Part shown: one piece after another, positions 34,032 to 42,795 of the stretch
Position numbering within the stretch: position 1 is the stretch's first letter
Layout of the letters: each line of letters starts with the position of its first letter
Assembly (NCBI GenBank): GCA_038405435.1
Contig: JBBYHZ010000001.1
DNA length: 64,000 nt
Reading direction: 5' to 3' (one strand)
DNA from: Dryocola clanedunensis_A
GTDB taxonomy: Bacteria > Pseudomonadota > Gammaproteobacteria > Enterobacterales > Enterobacteriaceae
Translations under genes and position numbers: made by a program
Notes under the pieces: generated by a model
The model's database searches: none
Told to the model about the DNA's origin: nothing
The model's input: only the letters and a program-made list of their open reading frames with translations

Positions 34032-35585
34032 CTAAGCGCTGGCCACCGGCTTTTGCTCCGTCTTAACCTGCGCGTTTTCCAGCATGCGACGCACCGGCAC
34101 AATCAGAACTAACAGCACCGCCGCGCAGATCAGCAGCGCAACGGAACAGCGGGCGAAGAGATCCGGCAGCATGTCCAGCTGGTCGGCCTTAACGTGCCCG
34201 CCAATCAGGCCCGCCGCCAGGTTACCCAGCGCGCTGGCGCAGAACCACAGCCCCATCATCTGGCCGCGCATTCTTTCCGGGGCCAGCAGCGTCATGGTGG
34301 CAAGCCCAATCGGACTCAGGCAGAGTTCGCCGAGCGTCAGCATCAGGATGCTGCCCACCAGCCAGAACGGCGATACGCCTGCCCCGCCGCTGTTCAGCAC
34401 GTTCTGCGCGGCCAGCATCATGATCCCAAAGCCCGCGGCGGCGCACAAAATGCCGATCACGAACTTGGTGATGCTGCTCAGACGCACGTTTTTCCGCGCC
34501 ATTGCCGGCCATGCCCAGCTGAACACCGGCGCCAGCAGGATAATAAACAGGGCGTTGATTGACTGGAACCACACGGCAGGAATTTCAAAGTCGCCAATCA
34601 TGCGGTTGGTGTAGTCGTTGGCAAACAGGTTAAAGGAGGTTGGCTTCTGTTCAAACGCGGACCAGAAGAAAGCGGCTGAGACCAGCAGGATAAAACACAC
34701 CAGCAGCCTGGCGCGCTCTTTGCGGTTCAGCCCGGCAAACACAAACAGATAGATAAAGTAGAGGGCCACCGAGGCGGCAATCACATAGACCAGCACGCTG
34801 GCAACCGCCACGGGGTTAACCACGATCACGCCCTGCGCAATAAGCGTCACGATAACCGCCACGCCAACCGCCAGCGCCAGCAGCCAGGCACCGACCCCGT
34901 TCTTCTTCGCCACCGGGCTGTTCCAGGTTGAATCCAGGCCGACCTCAGCGTCGTAGCGTTTCATCGCCGGGACGGCAAAGAGGCGGAAGATGACCAGCGC
35001 CACCAGCATCCCAATGCCGCCGATGCCAAAGCCCCAGTGCCAGCCGTGGGTCTTTATCAGCCAGCCGGAAATCAGCGGCGCGATAAACGAGCCCATGTTA
35101 ATGCCCATATAAAACAGCGAGAAGCCACCGTCGCGGCGCGCGTCGCCTTTTTTGTACAGCGTCCCTACCATCACAGAGATACAGGTTTTGAAGAGGCCGG
35201 ATCCGAGGACGATAAACATCAGGCCGATGAAGAACAGGCTGTCGCCCAGCATGGCGGACAGCGCTATCGACAGATGGCCGAGGGCGATCAGTATCGAACC
35301 GTACCACACCGCGCGCTGCTGGCCGAGCCAGTTATCCGCCAGCCAGCCGCCGGGGAGCGCTGCCAGATACATGCTGCCAGCGAAGATCCCGACGATAGCG
35401 GAGGCGTTTTCACGCGCCAGCCCCATGCCGCCGTCGTAAACGGTCGCCGCCATAAACAGGATCAGCAGCGGTCGAATGCCGTAGAAAGAGAAACGCTCCC
35501 ACATTTCGGTAAAGAACAGCGAGCCCAGAGGATAAGGATGACCGAAGAAAGTTCGGCCTTCGTTTTTATTAACAGAGGAATGCAT
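34032..35585 (-). CDS. POT/PTR-family proton-dependent oligopeptide transporter
   Basis: A proton-coupled di/tripeptide symporter of 517 residues with twelve to fourteen helices. The POT signature ExxERF is present (FTEMWERFSFYGIRPLL near residue 30), as is the later family segment FSLFYMGINMGSFIAPL. The C-terminal NxxGxLPD-like loop seen in some relatives is not obvious. The ATG at 35585 has a GGAG site; the open frame upstream is not supported. It differs noticeably from DtpA-DtpD of E. coli, so no gene symbol is given. It stands alone and converges on yjhP. Confidence 0.9.
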   Translation of the reverse strand: MHSSVNKNEGRTFFGHPYPLGSLFFTEMWERFSFYGIRPLLILFMAATVYDGGMGLARENASAIVGIFAGSMYLAALPGGWLADNWLGQQRAVWYGSILIALGHLSIALSAMLGDSLFFIGLMFIVLGSGLFKTCISVMVGTLYKKGDARRDGGFSLFYMGINMGSFIAPLISGWLIKTHGWHWGFGIGGIGMLVALVIFRLFAVPAMKRYDAEVGLDSTWNSPVAKKNGVGAWLLALAVGVAVIVTLIAQGVIVVNPVAVASVLVYVIAASVALYFIYLFVFAGLNRKERARLLVCFILLVSAAFFWSAFEQKPTSFNLFANDYTNRMIGDFEIPAVWFQSINALFIILLAPVFSWAWPAMARKNVRLSSITKFVIGILCAAAGFGIMMLAAQNVLNSGGAGVSPFWLVGSILMLTLGELCLSPIGLATMTLLAPERMRGQMMGLWFCASALGNLAAGLIGGHVKADQLDMLPDLFARCSVALLICAAVLLVLIVPVRRMLENAQVKTEQKPVASA

Positions 35586-35824
35586 AAAATCTCCAGCGAG
35601 GTATGTCGTCGTGTCTGTAAGCAATGAATTATCCGGCGGCTGGGGGAAGATGCCGCTCTCTAACATTCGCTCACGTATTATTTAACCATTTGATAACTGA
35701 ACGATGGTTTTGTCTAGTGCCAACCCGACCACTTTAAGTTGAAAAGTCGACAATCGTCTCTTTTTATAGATTTTCTGTCGGCTGCGCGGGGATAGACTTT
35801 GACATTATGCAGGAGGATCGCATC

Positions 35825-35923
35825 ATGTCCCAAAAGAACCTGCGTCGGCGGTGGCAGGCTCCCGTAAAACCGCCAAAGTTAAGCGGTACAGTAAAGCTGA
35901 AGCTCACCCAGATTTCTAAGTGA
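35825..35923 (+). CDS. Possible 32-residue basic small protein
   Basis: ATG to TGA with a strong AGGAGG ribosome site 8 bases before the ATG, inside a 462-base gap. The peptide starts MSQKNLRRRWQAPVKPPK and is very basic (about ten Lys/Arg of 32). It could be a real small protein or the remnant of a transposase orfA: the overlapping frame reads SRKTAKVKRYSKAEAH, which resembles IS3-type starts. I do not recognise it. The rest of the gap (35586-36047) shows nothing else clear. Confidence 0.35.
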   Translation: MSQKNLRRRWQAPVKPPKLSGTVKLKLTQISK

Positions 35924-36047
35924 TTGCTCGATCTCAGCTAACCATTTTTTTTTCAGGACAAGAGTAAACCCGGCTTTCGGTACCGATCCGGTTTAGTTTA
36001 TCGCTACCTTCAGGGAAGCCCACAAAAACTTTGATGGAGCTAATCGT

Positions 36048-36377
36048 TTGAAAATAGTCGAAATACTGCAATACACCTTGCGCGAGGGCACCGGAACCTC
36101 TTTTCACGCCATCATGCAGAAAATCAGTGTTCCCCTACACCAACGACACGGGATCGATGTTGTTTCGTTTGGTAACTCTTTGCATGATCCAGACTGCTAC
36201 TACCTGATTCGTGCATTTGATAGCCCTGAAAGCATGGTTATGCTTCTTGATGCATTTTATGCAAGTGTTGACTGGCGCAACGGCCCACGTGAAGACATTA
36301 TTAGCAGCATCGAAACTAGCATAAAAACAGTGATTAGCCTGTCGCCTGAAAGCGTGGACGGATTGCGGGGAAATTAA
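36048..36377 (+). CDS. NIPSNAP-family protein
   Basis: A 109-residue dimeric alpha-beta barrel type protein. The pattern VEILQYTLREGTGTSFHAIMQ, then RHGIDVVSFGNSLHDPDCYYLIRAFDS, is typical of NIPSNAP domains. The likely start is TTG with GGAG 8 bases upstream; no better ATG is present. It comes before an MFS gene in the same direction after a gap of nearly 300 bases. Family members are found near redox and detoxification genes but their chemistry is mostly unknown. Confidence 0.75.
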   Translation: MKIVEILQYTLREGTGTSFHAIMQKISVPLHQRHGIDVVSFGNSLHDPDCYYLIRAFDSPESMVMLLDAFYASVDWRNGPREDIISSIETSIKTVISLSPESVDGLRGN

Positions 36378-36573
36378 TGGCTTAATGCCGATCGAGTACA
36401 GGTTGCGCAGCTTCGAGGCGAACTTGGGGGCTAAAATTACGTCAGTTACGTCCGGTCATAATATCACCTGATTTTGACTATGAGGCGTAGATATCGCCTC
36501 TATTCAGGTAGCCAAATTCAGTGTGCACTTCTATTTAAGAAGACCATTACTCAGTAGGCAATTTCAGAAATTA

Positions 36574-36591
36574 ATGAATACCATTCATAGT
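36574..36591. promoter_or_regulatory. Palindrome ATGAA-N5-TTCAT upstream of the MFS gene
   Basis: ATGAATACCATTCATAGT, an inverted repeat ATGAA/TTCAT that also fits the LysR box T-N11-A. It lies about 80 bases before the MFS start. Matching copies occur at 37896 and 48573, the latter between a LysR-type gene and its divergent neighbour. Confidence 0.5.
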
Positions 36592-36670
36592 CCCTATCCT
36601 TCCCTCTGTGATTATCAACAAGCACAAACCCGTTAACATACTCCCATCTCTTCATGTCCAACGGATCCCC

Positions 36671-37891
36671 ATGCTTAATCAACAGGCACGTAGGCAGCCG
36701 GTTACAGCTAACAAAACCGGTCTCTCGTTTTTACTCATTCTCAGCGCCCTGATGGCTGTTACCTCTTTATCAACCGACATCTATCTTCCTGCTATGCCGG
36801 TCATGGCGAAAGATTTACAGGGTGATGCTGAGCTGACGATCACAGGGTTCCTTATTGGCTTTTGCATTGCACAACTGATTTGGGGACCGATTAGCGATCG
36901 TTATGGACGTCGTCTGCCGCTGTTTATCGGTTTAGGCCTATTCATCATCGGCTCGGTGGGCTGCGCATTATCAACAGATATCGTGCAAATTATCTTCTGG
37001 CGTGTTTTTCAGGCGTTAGGTGCATGTACCGGGCCGATGTTGGCACGAGCAATGATCCGTGACCTGTTTAACCGCACTCGTGCAGCACAAATGCTTTCGA
37101 CACTGATGATAATCATGGCCATCGCGCCGATTGCCGGGCCCCTGATCGGCGGGCAAATGATTAAAGTCACCTCGTGGCACGCCATTTTCTGGCTGCTGGC
37201 GATTATAGGAACATTAATGCTGATGTCTTTATTCTGGTTACCGGAGACATTACCTCCTGAAAAACGCTCGCAAGCCTCCGTAACCAGAGCCTTTCACAAC
37301 TACTATGCCTTGCTCACCAACGCCAGATACATGCGGTTTACTTTGTGCCTGACGTTCTACTACGTTGCAGCCTACGCATTTATCACCGGCTCTCCGTTCG
37401 TGTACATCACGTACTTCGGTGTTGACCCGCAGCATTACGGTTGGCTGTTTGCAGTAAACATTGTTGGACTGATGGCGGTGAGCATTATCAACAGACGTCT
37501 GGTTCACCGCTATCCACTGGAAGCGTTGCTCAGGAATGCCGTATTCATCGCCGCTATTGCGGCAATAGTGCTGGCGGTCACCACCGGCCTGGGTGTCGGT
37601 GGAATTACCGTGATTGTCGGCGCTGTGTTCGTATTCTTCTCAATGAATGGCATCATCGCGGCGACATCCACGGCTTGCGCACTAGACGCAGTGCCTAATG
37701 TGGCTGGTTCCGCGTCAGCGCTGATGGGGGCATTACAATACGGAAGTGGCATTATCTCTTCACTGCTTCTTGCCCTGTTCAGTGACGGCACACCATGGAC
37801 GATGGGCTGGATAATTGCGGTGTTTACGGCAGCCAGCGCCCTGATGGCATTGACTGTTCAGGTAAAAAACAACTATCCCCTGTCCGAATGA
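36671..37891 (+). CDS. Bcr/CflA-family MFS drug transporter
   Basis: A twelve-helix DHA1 efflux carrier of 406 residues. Motif A is clear (GPISDRYGRRLPLFIGL, about 74-90), preceded by STDIYLPAMPVMAKDL, the Bcr/CflA start pattern. Motif C-like glycines lie in AIAPIAGPLIGGQ. I prefer the ATG at 36671; a GTG 21 codons upstream is possible, and neither has a strong ribosome site. The substrate is unknown; relatives export bicyclomycin, chloramphenicol and sulfonamides. Related palindromes flank the gene on both sides. Confidence 0.88.
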   Translation: MLNQQARRQPVTANKTGLSFLLILSALMAVTSLSTDIYLPAMPVMAKDLQGDAELTITGFLIGFCIAQLIWGPISDRYGRRLPLFIGLGLFIIGSVGCALSTDIVQIIFWRVFQALGACTGPMLARAMIRDLFNRTRAAQMLSTLMIIMAIAPIAGPLIGGQMIKVTSWHAIFWLLAIIGTLMLMSLFWLPETLPPEKRSQASVTRAFHNYYALLTNARYMRFTLCLTFYYVAAYAFITGSPFVYITYFGVDPQHYGWLFAVNIVGLMAVSIINRRLVHRYPLEALLRNAVFIAAIAAIVLAVTTGLGVGGITVIVGAVFVFFSMNGIIAATSTACALDAVPNVAGSASALMGALQYGSGIISSLLLALFSDGTPWTMGWIIAVFTAASALMALTVQVKNNYPLSE

Positions 37892-37895
37892 TTTT

Positions 37896-37913
37896 ATGAA
37901 TTTCATTCATAGT
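37896..37913. promoter_or_regulatory. Second copy of the ATGAA-N5-TTCAT palindrome
   Basis: ATGAATTTCATTCATAGT agrees with the copy at 36574 in 16 of 18 bases. It lies just past the MFS stop, between two convergent genes, so it is not in a normal promoter position. Confidence 0.4.
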
Positions 37914-38013
37914 GGCTATTAACCAGGCGTAATTATCTTTCATCCCGACTCCGTTAATCTGAACGATAAATTCTGGATAAGTCGATACCCGCCGGGGTAT
38001 CGACAGATGCGGA

Positions 38014-39063
38014 TTAAATATTCTGATCGAAGAAGACGTCTAATTTTTGCAAAGCCTGGTCGACGTATTTTGGCACCCAATACGTCTCGATATGGGTAGC
38101 GCCATCGATCAGGAAGAGTTCTTTGTCCTTCGTACCGGTGGCTTTCGCGAACGCATCTTCAGTCATATAGAGCGTATCCGCTTTTGTACCGGCAATCATC
38201 AGCAGCGGTTTATTGATGAGATTGATATGGTCCGTTACGTCAAAGCTCATCAAATCCAGAAGACTGCTGGTGGTGTATTTAAACGTGGAGTTCGGGTGGG
38301 CATGGGTTTTCCAGTAGTACTCGTAGCCCTGGCGATACAAGGCAAAGGGTAATTTAGCAATCTGTTCATCAGTCAGGTTGGCATCGCCGGAGTAAAGCAC
38401 TTCTCCTCCGGCGGCTTCCTGAGCTCGTGCATCAGAAGCCTGCTGAAGACGCTGCTGGATAGTATCCAGCTGTGAATCCTGCATACCGTTGCGGCGCACA
38501 AGGCCTGAATTAAACATGCTGATGGTTGCTATCGATTTAAACCGCTTGTCAGTTTCAGCCGCAACAAGTGAATAACCGCCGCCACCGCAAATACCCAGCA
38601 GACCAAGGCGGGCGGTATCTACACCGGGATACTGGCTGATGTAGTCAGCCATGCCGTGGATATCCTCAATGCGATTAGCAGGTTTATCCACGCTGCGAGG
38701 CATCCCACCGCTGGCGCCCTGATAAGCCGCGTCGGCGGTAATCGTGATGTAGCCCTGCTCGGCGAGACGCTGGGCATACAACCCGGCAACCTGTTCTTTT
38801 ACGCCGCCATTAGGATGCGCGACCACCACGGCAGGGTATTTTTTGGCCGGATCGTAGTTAGCAGGGGTATAGACATTCGCAGCAATCTGGATGCCATGCA
38901 GATCGTATTTCACCGGATGAATGTTGACCTTGCCTTTGACGTTCTCGGTGATGGCACCGTCATAGACGAGAGTGAATGGATTTTTTTTGTAATCAGCCGC
39001 ATTGACTGAGCTCATCCCGGCCATTGCCGTAAGTAGCATTGCACTGATAAGCGTGAATTTCAT
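38014..39063 (-). CDS. Exported alpha/beta hydrolase with Cys nucleophile (dienelactone-hydrolase-like)
   Basis: A 349-residue periplasmic hydrolase. It starts with a Sec signal peptide (MKFTLISAMLLTAMAGMSSVNA, cleaved near residue 22). The core has an oxyanion segment (VVVAHPNGGVKEQ), a nucleophile elbow LLGICGGGGYS in which the nucleophile is Cys rather than Ser, and a catalytic His in DGATHIETYW. Cys at this place is typical of dienelactone hydrolases. It is divergent from the two-component regulator and shares a promoter region holding the CTGACA-N4-TGTCAG palindrome, so it probably belongs to that regulon. The substrate is unknown. Confidence 0.82.
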   Translation of the reverse strand: MKFTLISAMLLTAMAGMSSVNAADYKKNPFTLVYDGAITENVKGKVNIHPVKYDLHGIQIAANVYTPANYDPAKKYPAVVVAHPNGGVKEQVAGLYAQRLAEQGYITITADAAYQGASGGMPRSVDKPANRIEDIHGMADYISQYPGVDTARLGLLGICGGGGYSLVAAETDKRFKSIATISMFNSGLVRRNGMQDSQLDTIQQRLQQASDARAQEAAGGEVLYSGDANLTDEQIAKLPFALYRQGYEYYWKTHAHPNSTFKYTTSSLLDLMSFDVTDHINLINKPLLMIAGTKADTLYMTEDAFAKATGTKDKELFLIDGATHIETYWVPKYVDQALQKLDVFFDQNI

Positions 39064-39141
39064 GGTCTCTCCCGATGAGTGTCGGCCTGGTTATACAGGC
39101 TCGCAGAATCAAATTTGCAGGCTCAGATTAGGCAGAGAGGG

Positions 39142-39222
39142 CTGTCAGCATCGTGACAGGGAAATAACATTTTTGTCAGGAAACAGGCTGGGATAAGTAG
39201 GTGTTTCTGACAGCGCTGTCAG
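39142..39222. promoter_or_regulatory. CusR-type operator region between the hydrolase and the response regulator
   Basis: The perfect palindrome CTGACAGCGCTGTCAG is at 39207-39222. Upstream lie CTGTCAGCATCGTGACAG (39142-39159), which has the same half-sites in outward arrangement, and one lone TGTCAG at 39174. The pattern TGACA-N4-TGTCA is that of the CusR box. The main site lies 144 bases from the hydrolase start and 130 from the regulator start. Confidence 0.7.
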
Positions 39223-39352
39223 GTAGCCGTCAGCTTTATGTTGGCAAACACAACGCAGAATGGTCTCGCTTAAATGGTAAGCGTCTGCCGGATGCCGTGC
39301 AGATTTATTCCGATGTTGAAGCACCGTTGAAAAGTTAAGAGGAAGTCCCGTT

Positions 39353-40033
39353 ATGCGCCTGTTGTTAGTCGAAGATGAAGAAAAAACGTCAACCTATCTC
39401 TCCCGTGCGCTGGGTGAGTCCGGGTTTACGGTAGATGTCTCTGCGGATGGCGCTGAAGGTCTTCATTACGCGCTGGAGTTCGACTACGACGCGATAATAC
39501 TGGATGTAATGCTGCCGGGGATGGATGGTTACCGGGTACTTGAGGGTGTGCGAGCAGCCAAACAGACGCCGGTGCTGATGCTCTCGGCTCGGGGTTCGGT
39601 CGATGAACGCGTTAAAGGGCTTCGCCTTGGCGCGGATGATTATCTGCCCAAGCCCTTCTCGCTGATTGAGCTGGTGGCGCGTATTCAGGCACTGGTGCGC
39701 CGCCGCGCTACGGATGGCGCAGACATCACCCAGCTGCAAATTCACGATCTGCATCTCGACCTGCTGGCTCGTCGCGTATTTCGCGCCGGAACACGGCTGG
39801 AGCTGACCGCGAAAGAGTTTTCCCTGTTGAGCCTTTTGGCCCGGCATCAGGGAGAGATTCTGTCAAAAATGATGATTGCGGAGCAGATATGGGACATGAA
39901 TTTCGACAGCGATGCCAACGTGGTTGAAGTGGCCATTAAACGACTTCGGGCCAAAGTGGATGCGCCGTTCGATATCAAGCTGTTACATACCGTTCGTGGC
40001 ATGGGGTATGTCCTCGAAGTCCGGTCCGAATAA
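39353..40033 (+). CDS. OmpR-family response regulator, CusR/PcoR-like
   Basis: A 226-residue response regulator: receiver domain (1-118) with acidic pocket Glu7/Asp8, phospho-acceptor Asp51 (AIILDVMLPG), Ser78 and Lys100 (DDYLPKPFS), then a winged helix (about 128-223; LTAKEFSLLSLLARHQGEILSK and TVRGMGYVLE). It groups by eye with heavy-metal regulators such as CusR and PcoR. The start has GAGGA. The sensor kinase follows at once. CusR-box-like palindromes occur here, in front of the cupin operon and in front of a BhsA-like gene. The signal is not known. Confidence 0.9.
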   Translation: MRLLLVEDEEKTSTYLSRALGESGFTVDVSADGAEGLHYALEFDYDAIILDVMLPGMDGYRVLEGVRAAKQTPVLMLSARGSVDERVKGLRLGADDYLPKPFSLIELVARIQALVRRRATDGADITQLQIHDLHLDLLARRVFRAGTRLELTAKEFSLLSLLARHQGEILSKMMIAEQIWDMNFDSDANVVEVAIKRLRAKVDAPFDIKLLHTVRGMGYVLEVRSE

Positions 40034-40048
40034 ATGAAGGGGATAAGC

Positions 40049-41506
40049 ATGCTTAAGCGTTCCATCTCCGTTCACCTGGCGCTGATGTTTGCCTTATCCG
40101 CGCTACTGATTGTTTCCGTTATCGGCATCCTGCTCAGAAGCTCCTTGCATGACTCTTTGCAAAAGCAGATGCACAACGAACTGCTGTTCCGCGAATCATT
40201 AATGAGTCCGTGGATCACCGCACGAACCTCTGCTGACGGCTGGTCACTGCTTGCCAATAAATTTACCGTATTAACTAATTCTGAAGGTGAACGCGTTCGC
40301 TACTGGATAGTGAGCGATAACCCACGCTTTAGCATGGGGGGAACACCACCGGTGGGTGTTCAGTGGTCTTCTTTACAGGAAGGCTTTAATAAAGTGCCCG
40401 GCGCATCAGAAGGTGCCTGCTCGCTGTTTCTGTTGGTGAAAACTATCCCCGCCAACGGTGAAAGGCCTGAGCTTCGCTATGTGGTTGCCATCGACTCCAC
40501 GCCGTACATGGGCACACTCGATGCGTTCACGCGTACATTGCTGATCATTACCGCACTGGGCGTCGTGATTGTCGCCTTACTGGGATATGTCGTTTCAAGG
40601 ATCGGTCTTCGTCCCGTTGGGGCGCTCAGTAAACAGGCCCGGCAACTCGCTCCCGGGGACCATGGTCAGCGCCTGAATACCGAAGCATTACCTGACGAAT
40701 TACAGCAGTTAGCATCATCTTTTAATGGCGTGCTGGAACGGCAAGAGGTCGCCTGGCGACAGCTCGAAAGCTTTAATGCCGATGTTGCGCATGAACTCCG
40801 GACTCCACTGACTAATCTGATCGGCCAGACGCAGCTGGGGCTCTCACGCCGACGTTCGCAAGATGAACTGGAAGAGTTATTGGGTTCCAATCTGGAAGAG
40901 CTTGAACGTATGACATCTATCGTTAACGACATGCTGTTCCTGTCTCATGCGCACGCGGGTGAACATGCGTCCCAGCTTACGCAGGTGTCCCTGAGAGAAG
41001 AAACCCTGAAAACAGCGGAGTATGTTGAACCCTCTTTTGCTGAAAAACAGCTCTCTCTGGATGTTCAGGGCGACGTCACCGCGCACATCGACCGACGACT
41101 GTTCCACCGTTCACTGGCCAATTTACTGGAAAACAGCGCAAGACACTCCCCCTCCAACAGTACGGTTACGGTGCGGTTAGGCGAAACCGGTCATCAATCC
41201 TGTGTTGAAGTTTCAAACCCTGGCGATCCGATATCACCAGAGCACTTACACCGGCTTTTCGAGCGGTTCTATCGCGTTGATACCTCCCGAGCCAGGAGTG
41301 ATACCCATCATGGGCTGGGCCTGTCGATCGTACGCGCCGTCGCCATTATGCACCGGGGAGATGTATTTGCCCGTAGTGAAGATGGCATCAATACATTTGG
41401 CCTCACCTTTGCGGTACAAGCGGATAAAGCGGCGGGCAATGCTCAATCCGGCGCTGAGCCGGGACCAGGATTAACTGACAGAATTGTCAGGGGGGCGTCA
41501 GCCTGA
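40049..41506 (+). CDS. Sensor histidine kinase, CusS-like heavy-metal-sensor family
   Basis: A 485-residue membrane kinase. Two membrane helices (about 8-30 and 163-185) enclose a periplasmic sensor domain of about 130 residues; a HAMP linker (RIGLRPVGALSKQARQLAPG) follows, then the H-box with His248 (DVAHELRTPLTN) and the ATPase domain with N-box (LANLLENSARHS) and G-box (HHGLGLSIV). I chose the ATG at 40049, which has AAGGGGA 6 bases upstream; another ATG at 40034 abuts the regulator stop. The sensor domain has one Cys and no evident Met- or His-rich copper site. Confidence 0.9.
   Translation: MLKRSISVHLALMFALSALLIVSVIGILLRSSLHDSLQKQMHNELLFRESLMSPWITARTSADGWSLLANKFTVLTNSEGERVRYWIVSDNPRFSMGGTPPVGVQWSSLQEGFNKVPGASEGACSLFLLVKTIPANGERPELRYVVAIDSTPYMGTLDAFTRTLLIITALGVVIVALLGYVVSRIGLRPVGALSKQARQLAPGDHGQRLNTEALPDELQQLASSFNGVLERQEVAWRQLESFNADVAHELRTPLTNLIGQTQLGLSRRRSQDELEELLGSNLEELERMTSIVNDMLFLSHAHAGEHASQLTQVSLREETLKTAEYVEPSFAEKQLSLDVQGDVTAHIDRRLFHRSLANLLENSARHSPSNSTVTVRLGETGHQSCVEVSNPGDPISPEHLHRLFERFYRVDTSRARSDTHHGLGLSIVRAVAIMHRGDVFARSEDGINTFGLTFAVQADKAAGNAQSGAEPGPGLTDRIVRGASA
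41475..41490. promoter_or_regulatory. CusR-type palindrome before the cupin operon
   Basis: CTGACAGAATTGTCAG has the same arms and 4-base spacing as the site at 39207. It overlaps the last codons of the kinase gene and lies 81 bases before the cupin start. Confidence 0.7.
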
Positions 41507-41570
41507 CGTCATTACCCCCTCGATAAAATCATCGCAGGCAATCCCCTCTTCATTGATAAGGACGCTTTGC

Positions 41571-42047
41571 ATGATCGGACATTTACGTTACCTCGGGCTA
41601 TTACTGCCTATTACATTTTCATCCTGGGCAGCGGAACAAAATCCCGCTGTCCATATCGCCCCAGCAGGAAGTCAGAACGCGGTGTTCGGGCCAGCCGAGA
41701 ACTTTACCGGTCGTGTCAGGGTTGATCCTCTCTTCAAACCGGATAACGACATCAGTGTTTCCGGGGCTTATGTCACCTTTGAACCCGGCGCTCGTTCCGC
41801 CTGGCATACGCATCCGGCAGGTCAGCGGCTGATTGTGACCTCTGGTGTTGGGCTCACCCAACAAGAAGGCCAGCCGGTGCAGGTTATCCGCGCCGGTGAC
41901 GTTGTCTCTTGCCCGGCGGGCATCAAACACTGGCACGGGGCGGCTCCCGGCAGCGCGATGACGCATCTGGCGATAACCGGGATTGTAGATGGCAAAAGCG
42001 TTAACTGGATGGAGAAAGTGACAGATGAACAATACCACGCCCATTAA
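41571..42047 (+). CDS. Exported cupin protein
   Basis: A 158-residue periplasmic cupin. The N-terminus MIGHLRYLGLLLPITFSSWA is a Sec signal, cleaved near residue 20. The metal site is recognisable: SAWHTHPAGQRLIVTSG (motif 1, His-x-His and a following Gln) and CPAGIKHWHGA (motif 2). The phrase KHWHGAAP and TDEQY at the end are typical of cupins paired with carboxymuconolactone-decarboxylase-like proteins. The ATG at 41571 has an AAGGA site. It overlaps the next gene by 23 bases, starting a three-gene coupled set. Confidence 0.85.
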   Translation: MIGHLRYLGLLLPITFSSWAAEQNPAVHIAPAGSQNAVFGPAENFTGRVRVDPLFKPDNDISVSGAYVTFEPGARSAWHTHPAGQRLIVTSGVGLTQQEGQPVQVIRAGDVVSCPAGIKHWHGAAPGSAMTHLAITGIVDGKSVNWMEKVTDEQYHAH

Positions 42048-42786
42048 GGCATTAGCGGCAGCGGTGCTGCTGACCTTTGGTTTTGGTCTCGCGGCACTTG
42101 CTGCGCCCGTCAATAAAGGAGCCTCAGAAATGAACCACGAACAAACGGTCTCAGATACGCTGTCAGCCAGCCAACAGTCCATCCCGTTGATAGCGGCATC
42201 GATGGCCAGCAGTCAGATGGATAAGCTGAATGCAGCGCTGAATCAGGGTCTTGACGCAGGGCTCACGATAAACGAAACCAAAGAGATTCTCGTCCAGCTT
42301 TATGCCTATACGGGCTTCCCCCGTAGCCTGAATGCGCTTAGTGAACTGATGAAGGTCGTCGAAGCACGTAAACAACGTGGTATCAAAGACGTTGAGGGTA
42401 AAGAACCGGTTGCCCCGATCCCTGTCGGAGATGAACTTCGCCGTGTCGGTACCGCAAACCAGACAAAAATCTCAGGCGCTGCCGTCCAGGGACCGCTGTT
42501 TGATTTTGCCCCAGTGATTAACCAGTTCCTGCAAACGCATCTTTTCGGCGACATTTTCGCCCGCGATAACCTCGACTGGCAAAGCCGCGAGCTGGCAACG
42601 GTTGGCGCATTAGCGGCCACACCAGGCGTTGAAGCCCAGTTGCTATCGCATACACGAGCAAGCATGCGGGTCGGCCTGACGGCAGCGCAGCTGCGCCAGC
42701 TGGCACAGGTTCTGCGTGAACATGGCGAAAGTGATGCAGCAACGCGAGCTGAAAAGGCGCTGCAACAGGCGCTCGCAAACAATTAG
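42025..42786 (+). CDS. Exported carboxymuconolactone-decarboxylase-like protein (double CMD domain)
   Basis: A 253-residue protein with two CMD-like halves. Residues 1-27 form a Sec signal (KALAAAVLLTFGFGLAALAA). The first half contains INETKEILVQLYAYTGFPRSLNAL, the second WQSRELATVGALAATPGVEAQLLSHTRASMRVGLT; both lack the CxxC of AhpD, so a peroxidase role is unlikely. A second in-frame ATG at 42130 has a better ribosome site (AAAGGAG), which could give a form without the signal. Its start overlaps the cupin gene. Cupin and CMD partners often act on ring-opened or quinone-like compounds; the substrate is unknown. Confidence 0.82.
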   Translation: MNNTTPIKALAAAVLLTFGFGLAALAAPVNKGASEMNHEQTVSDTLSASQQSIPLIAASMASSQMDKLNAALNQGLDAGLTINETKEILVQLYAYTGFPRSLNALSELMKVVEARKQRGIKDVEGKEPVAPIPVGDELRRVGTANQTKISGAAVQGPLFDFAPVINQFLQTHLFGDIFARDNLDWQSRELATVGALAATPGVEAQLLSHTRASMRVGLTAAQLRQLAQVLREHGESDAATRAEKALQQALANN

Positions 42787-42795
42787 GAGTGGGTT

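Noticed and set aside
39353..41506. A copper-resistance (cus/pco) locus
   Set aside because: The regulator pair is CusRS-like, but no copper pump, oxidase or copper-binding protein gene is in the neighbourhood.
42025..42786. An AhpD-like alkylhydroperoxidase
   Set aside because: The CMD halves lack the CxxC redox motif needed for that activity.
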